This document shows, in pieces, positions 5,310-5,865 of a DNA stretch of 5,865 nt. Source of the DNA: Candidatus Rifleibacteriota bacterium (GTDB lineage Bacteria > Riflebacteria > Ozemobacteria > Ozemobacterales > Ozemobacteraceae); assembly GCA_029564115.1 (NCBI GenBank), contig JAKQQP010000050.1, positions 1 to 5,865 of the forward strand, given 5' to 3'. Both the position numbers and the translations under genes were made by a program. The stretch's first letter is position 1. Every line of letters starts with the position of its first letter. Below the pieces are notes generated by a model that worked only from the letters and a program-made list of their open reading frames with translations, had not been told where the DNA came from and did no database searches.

Positions 5310-5865
5310 GTGACCAAAGAGCTGATTTCACGGTTTTATAGTTCGGATGTCGAAGTGAAGCGGGCAGCGGTGTATCGGGCGCTGTTCGACCGGCGGCACG
5401 ATCTTCTGCCTGAGCTGAAAAAGGCGATTACCTATGAGCAGAATGAGCAGATGGCGGTGTTCATGATGCAGGTGGTGATGACGCTCGAGGCGTTTCCGCG
5501 CGATTATTCGACCGAGAGGCGCATCCTCGAGATTCTGCAGAAAGACGCCGGAGCAGGGGAATTGCAGCCAAGCATGTGGAAATACCTCTGCGGCTATGGA
5601 ACCAGCGAGATGCTCATTGCCACACTCGGGTCCATGGGAGAGGCCATTCCACCGGATGCGCTAGATTTTATCGATACCTGTATCAACCACCCAGACCCCG
5701 AAGTGCGGGCCATGGCCTGCGAAAAAGCTATTAAAAGCGGGCGACCGACGCATTTTGCCTATGTGCTTACCCTGATTACCGACCCTGATCCGATGGTGGC
5801 GGAAACAGCCTTCAGTGTCATTCACAGCATGCCGGTCAACGAGCTGGCGATTGTTCTCGACTATG
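5310..5865 (+). CDS. HEAT-repeat protein, 3' end outside window
   Basis: The frame is open from GTG 5310 to the right edge (185 residues visible), with no stop. It is rich in paired amphipathic helices of the HEAT type: the first spans about residues 5-40 (SSDVEVKRAAVYRAL), and clear later units begin at HPDPEVRAMACEKAIKSG (127-144) and DPDPMVAETAFSVIHSMP (158-175). The D-x-D/P-x-V-R/A turn is the typical repeat mark. HEAT solenoids bind proteins or other ligands. No enzyme domain, signal peptide or membrane segment is visible, so it is probably cytoplasmic; a C-terminal domain could lie beyond the window. GTG 5310 is the start because a TGA (5311-5313) blocks one overlapping frame, a weak AGGCAG (5297-5302) sits upstream, and an extended -10 promoter lies at the right distance. 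It appears to be separate from the polysaccharide unit. Confidence 0.82.
   Translation, partial: MTKELISRFYSSDVEVKRAAVYRALFDRRHDLLPELKKAITYEQNEQMAVFMMQVVMTLEAFPRDYSTERRILEILQKDAGAGELQPSMWKYLCGYGTSEMLIATLGSMGEAIPPDALDFIDTCINHPDPEVRAMACEKAIKSGRPTHFAYVLTLITDPDPMVAETAFSVIHSMPVNELAIVLDY

Overview
This is a bacterial window using the standard code, with moderate GC content by eye. It holds short intergenic gaps, overlapping start/stop junctions, exported proteins and an O-antigen-ligase-type membrane protein. That suggests a Gram-negative (diderm) bacterium. I cannot place the phylum from sequence alone. No RNA gene, insertion sequence, CRISPR array or tRNA-type attachment site is visible, and no stretch longer than 300 bases lacks a gene.

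Left part (1-2773): The tail of an unrecognised gene overlaps by 4 bases (ATGA) a compact VTC-domain protein, of the polyphosphate polymerase / triphosphate tunnel fold (138-845). Converging on it from the minus strand is a small exported TPR protein (928-1533). That TPR gene is head-to-head with, and its 5' end overlaps, a plus-strand gene (1481-2773) for an exported protein of about 430 residues. By motif order I read this second protein as a very divergent, secreted relative of the same VTC/CYTH tunnel fold. If right, the window carries one cytoplasmic and one extracytoplasmic tunnel-fold protein, with an exported TPR protein between them. The shared 5' DNA encodes a signal peptide on each strand.

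Middle part (2774-5221): A sigma70-like promoter precedes a two-gene unit joined by a TAATG junction. It encodes a GT-B glycosyltransferase (2892-3959) and a polytopic O-antigen ligase/polymerase family protein (3959-5221). Together they look like a small surface-polysaccharide module: one adds a sugar in the cytoplasm, the other transfers or polymerises glycan on the periplasmic side.

Right part (5222-5865): A short intergenic region has an extended -10 promoter and an inverted repeat at the expected transcription start. It leads into a HEAT-repeat protein that starts at GTG 5310 and runs off the window.

The most interesting points are the proposed exported tunnel-fold protein, the antiparallel overlap in which both strands encode signal peptides, and the inverted repeats at that overlap and at the HEAT gene's start. 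Functional links between the three modules are inference only.
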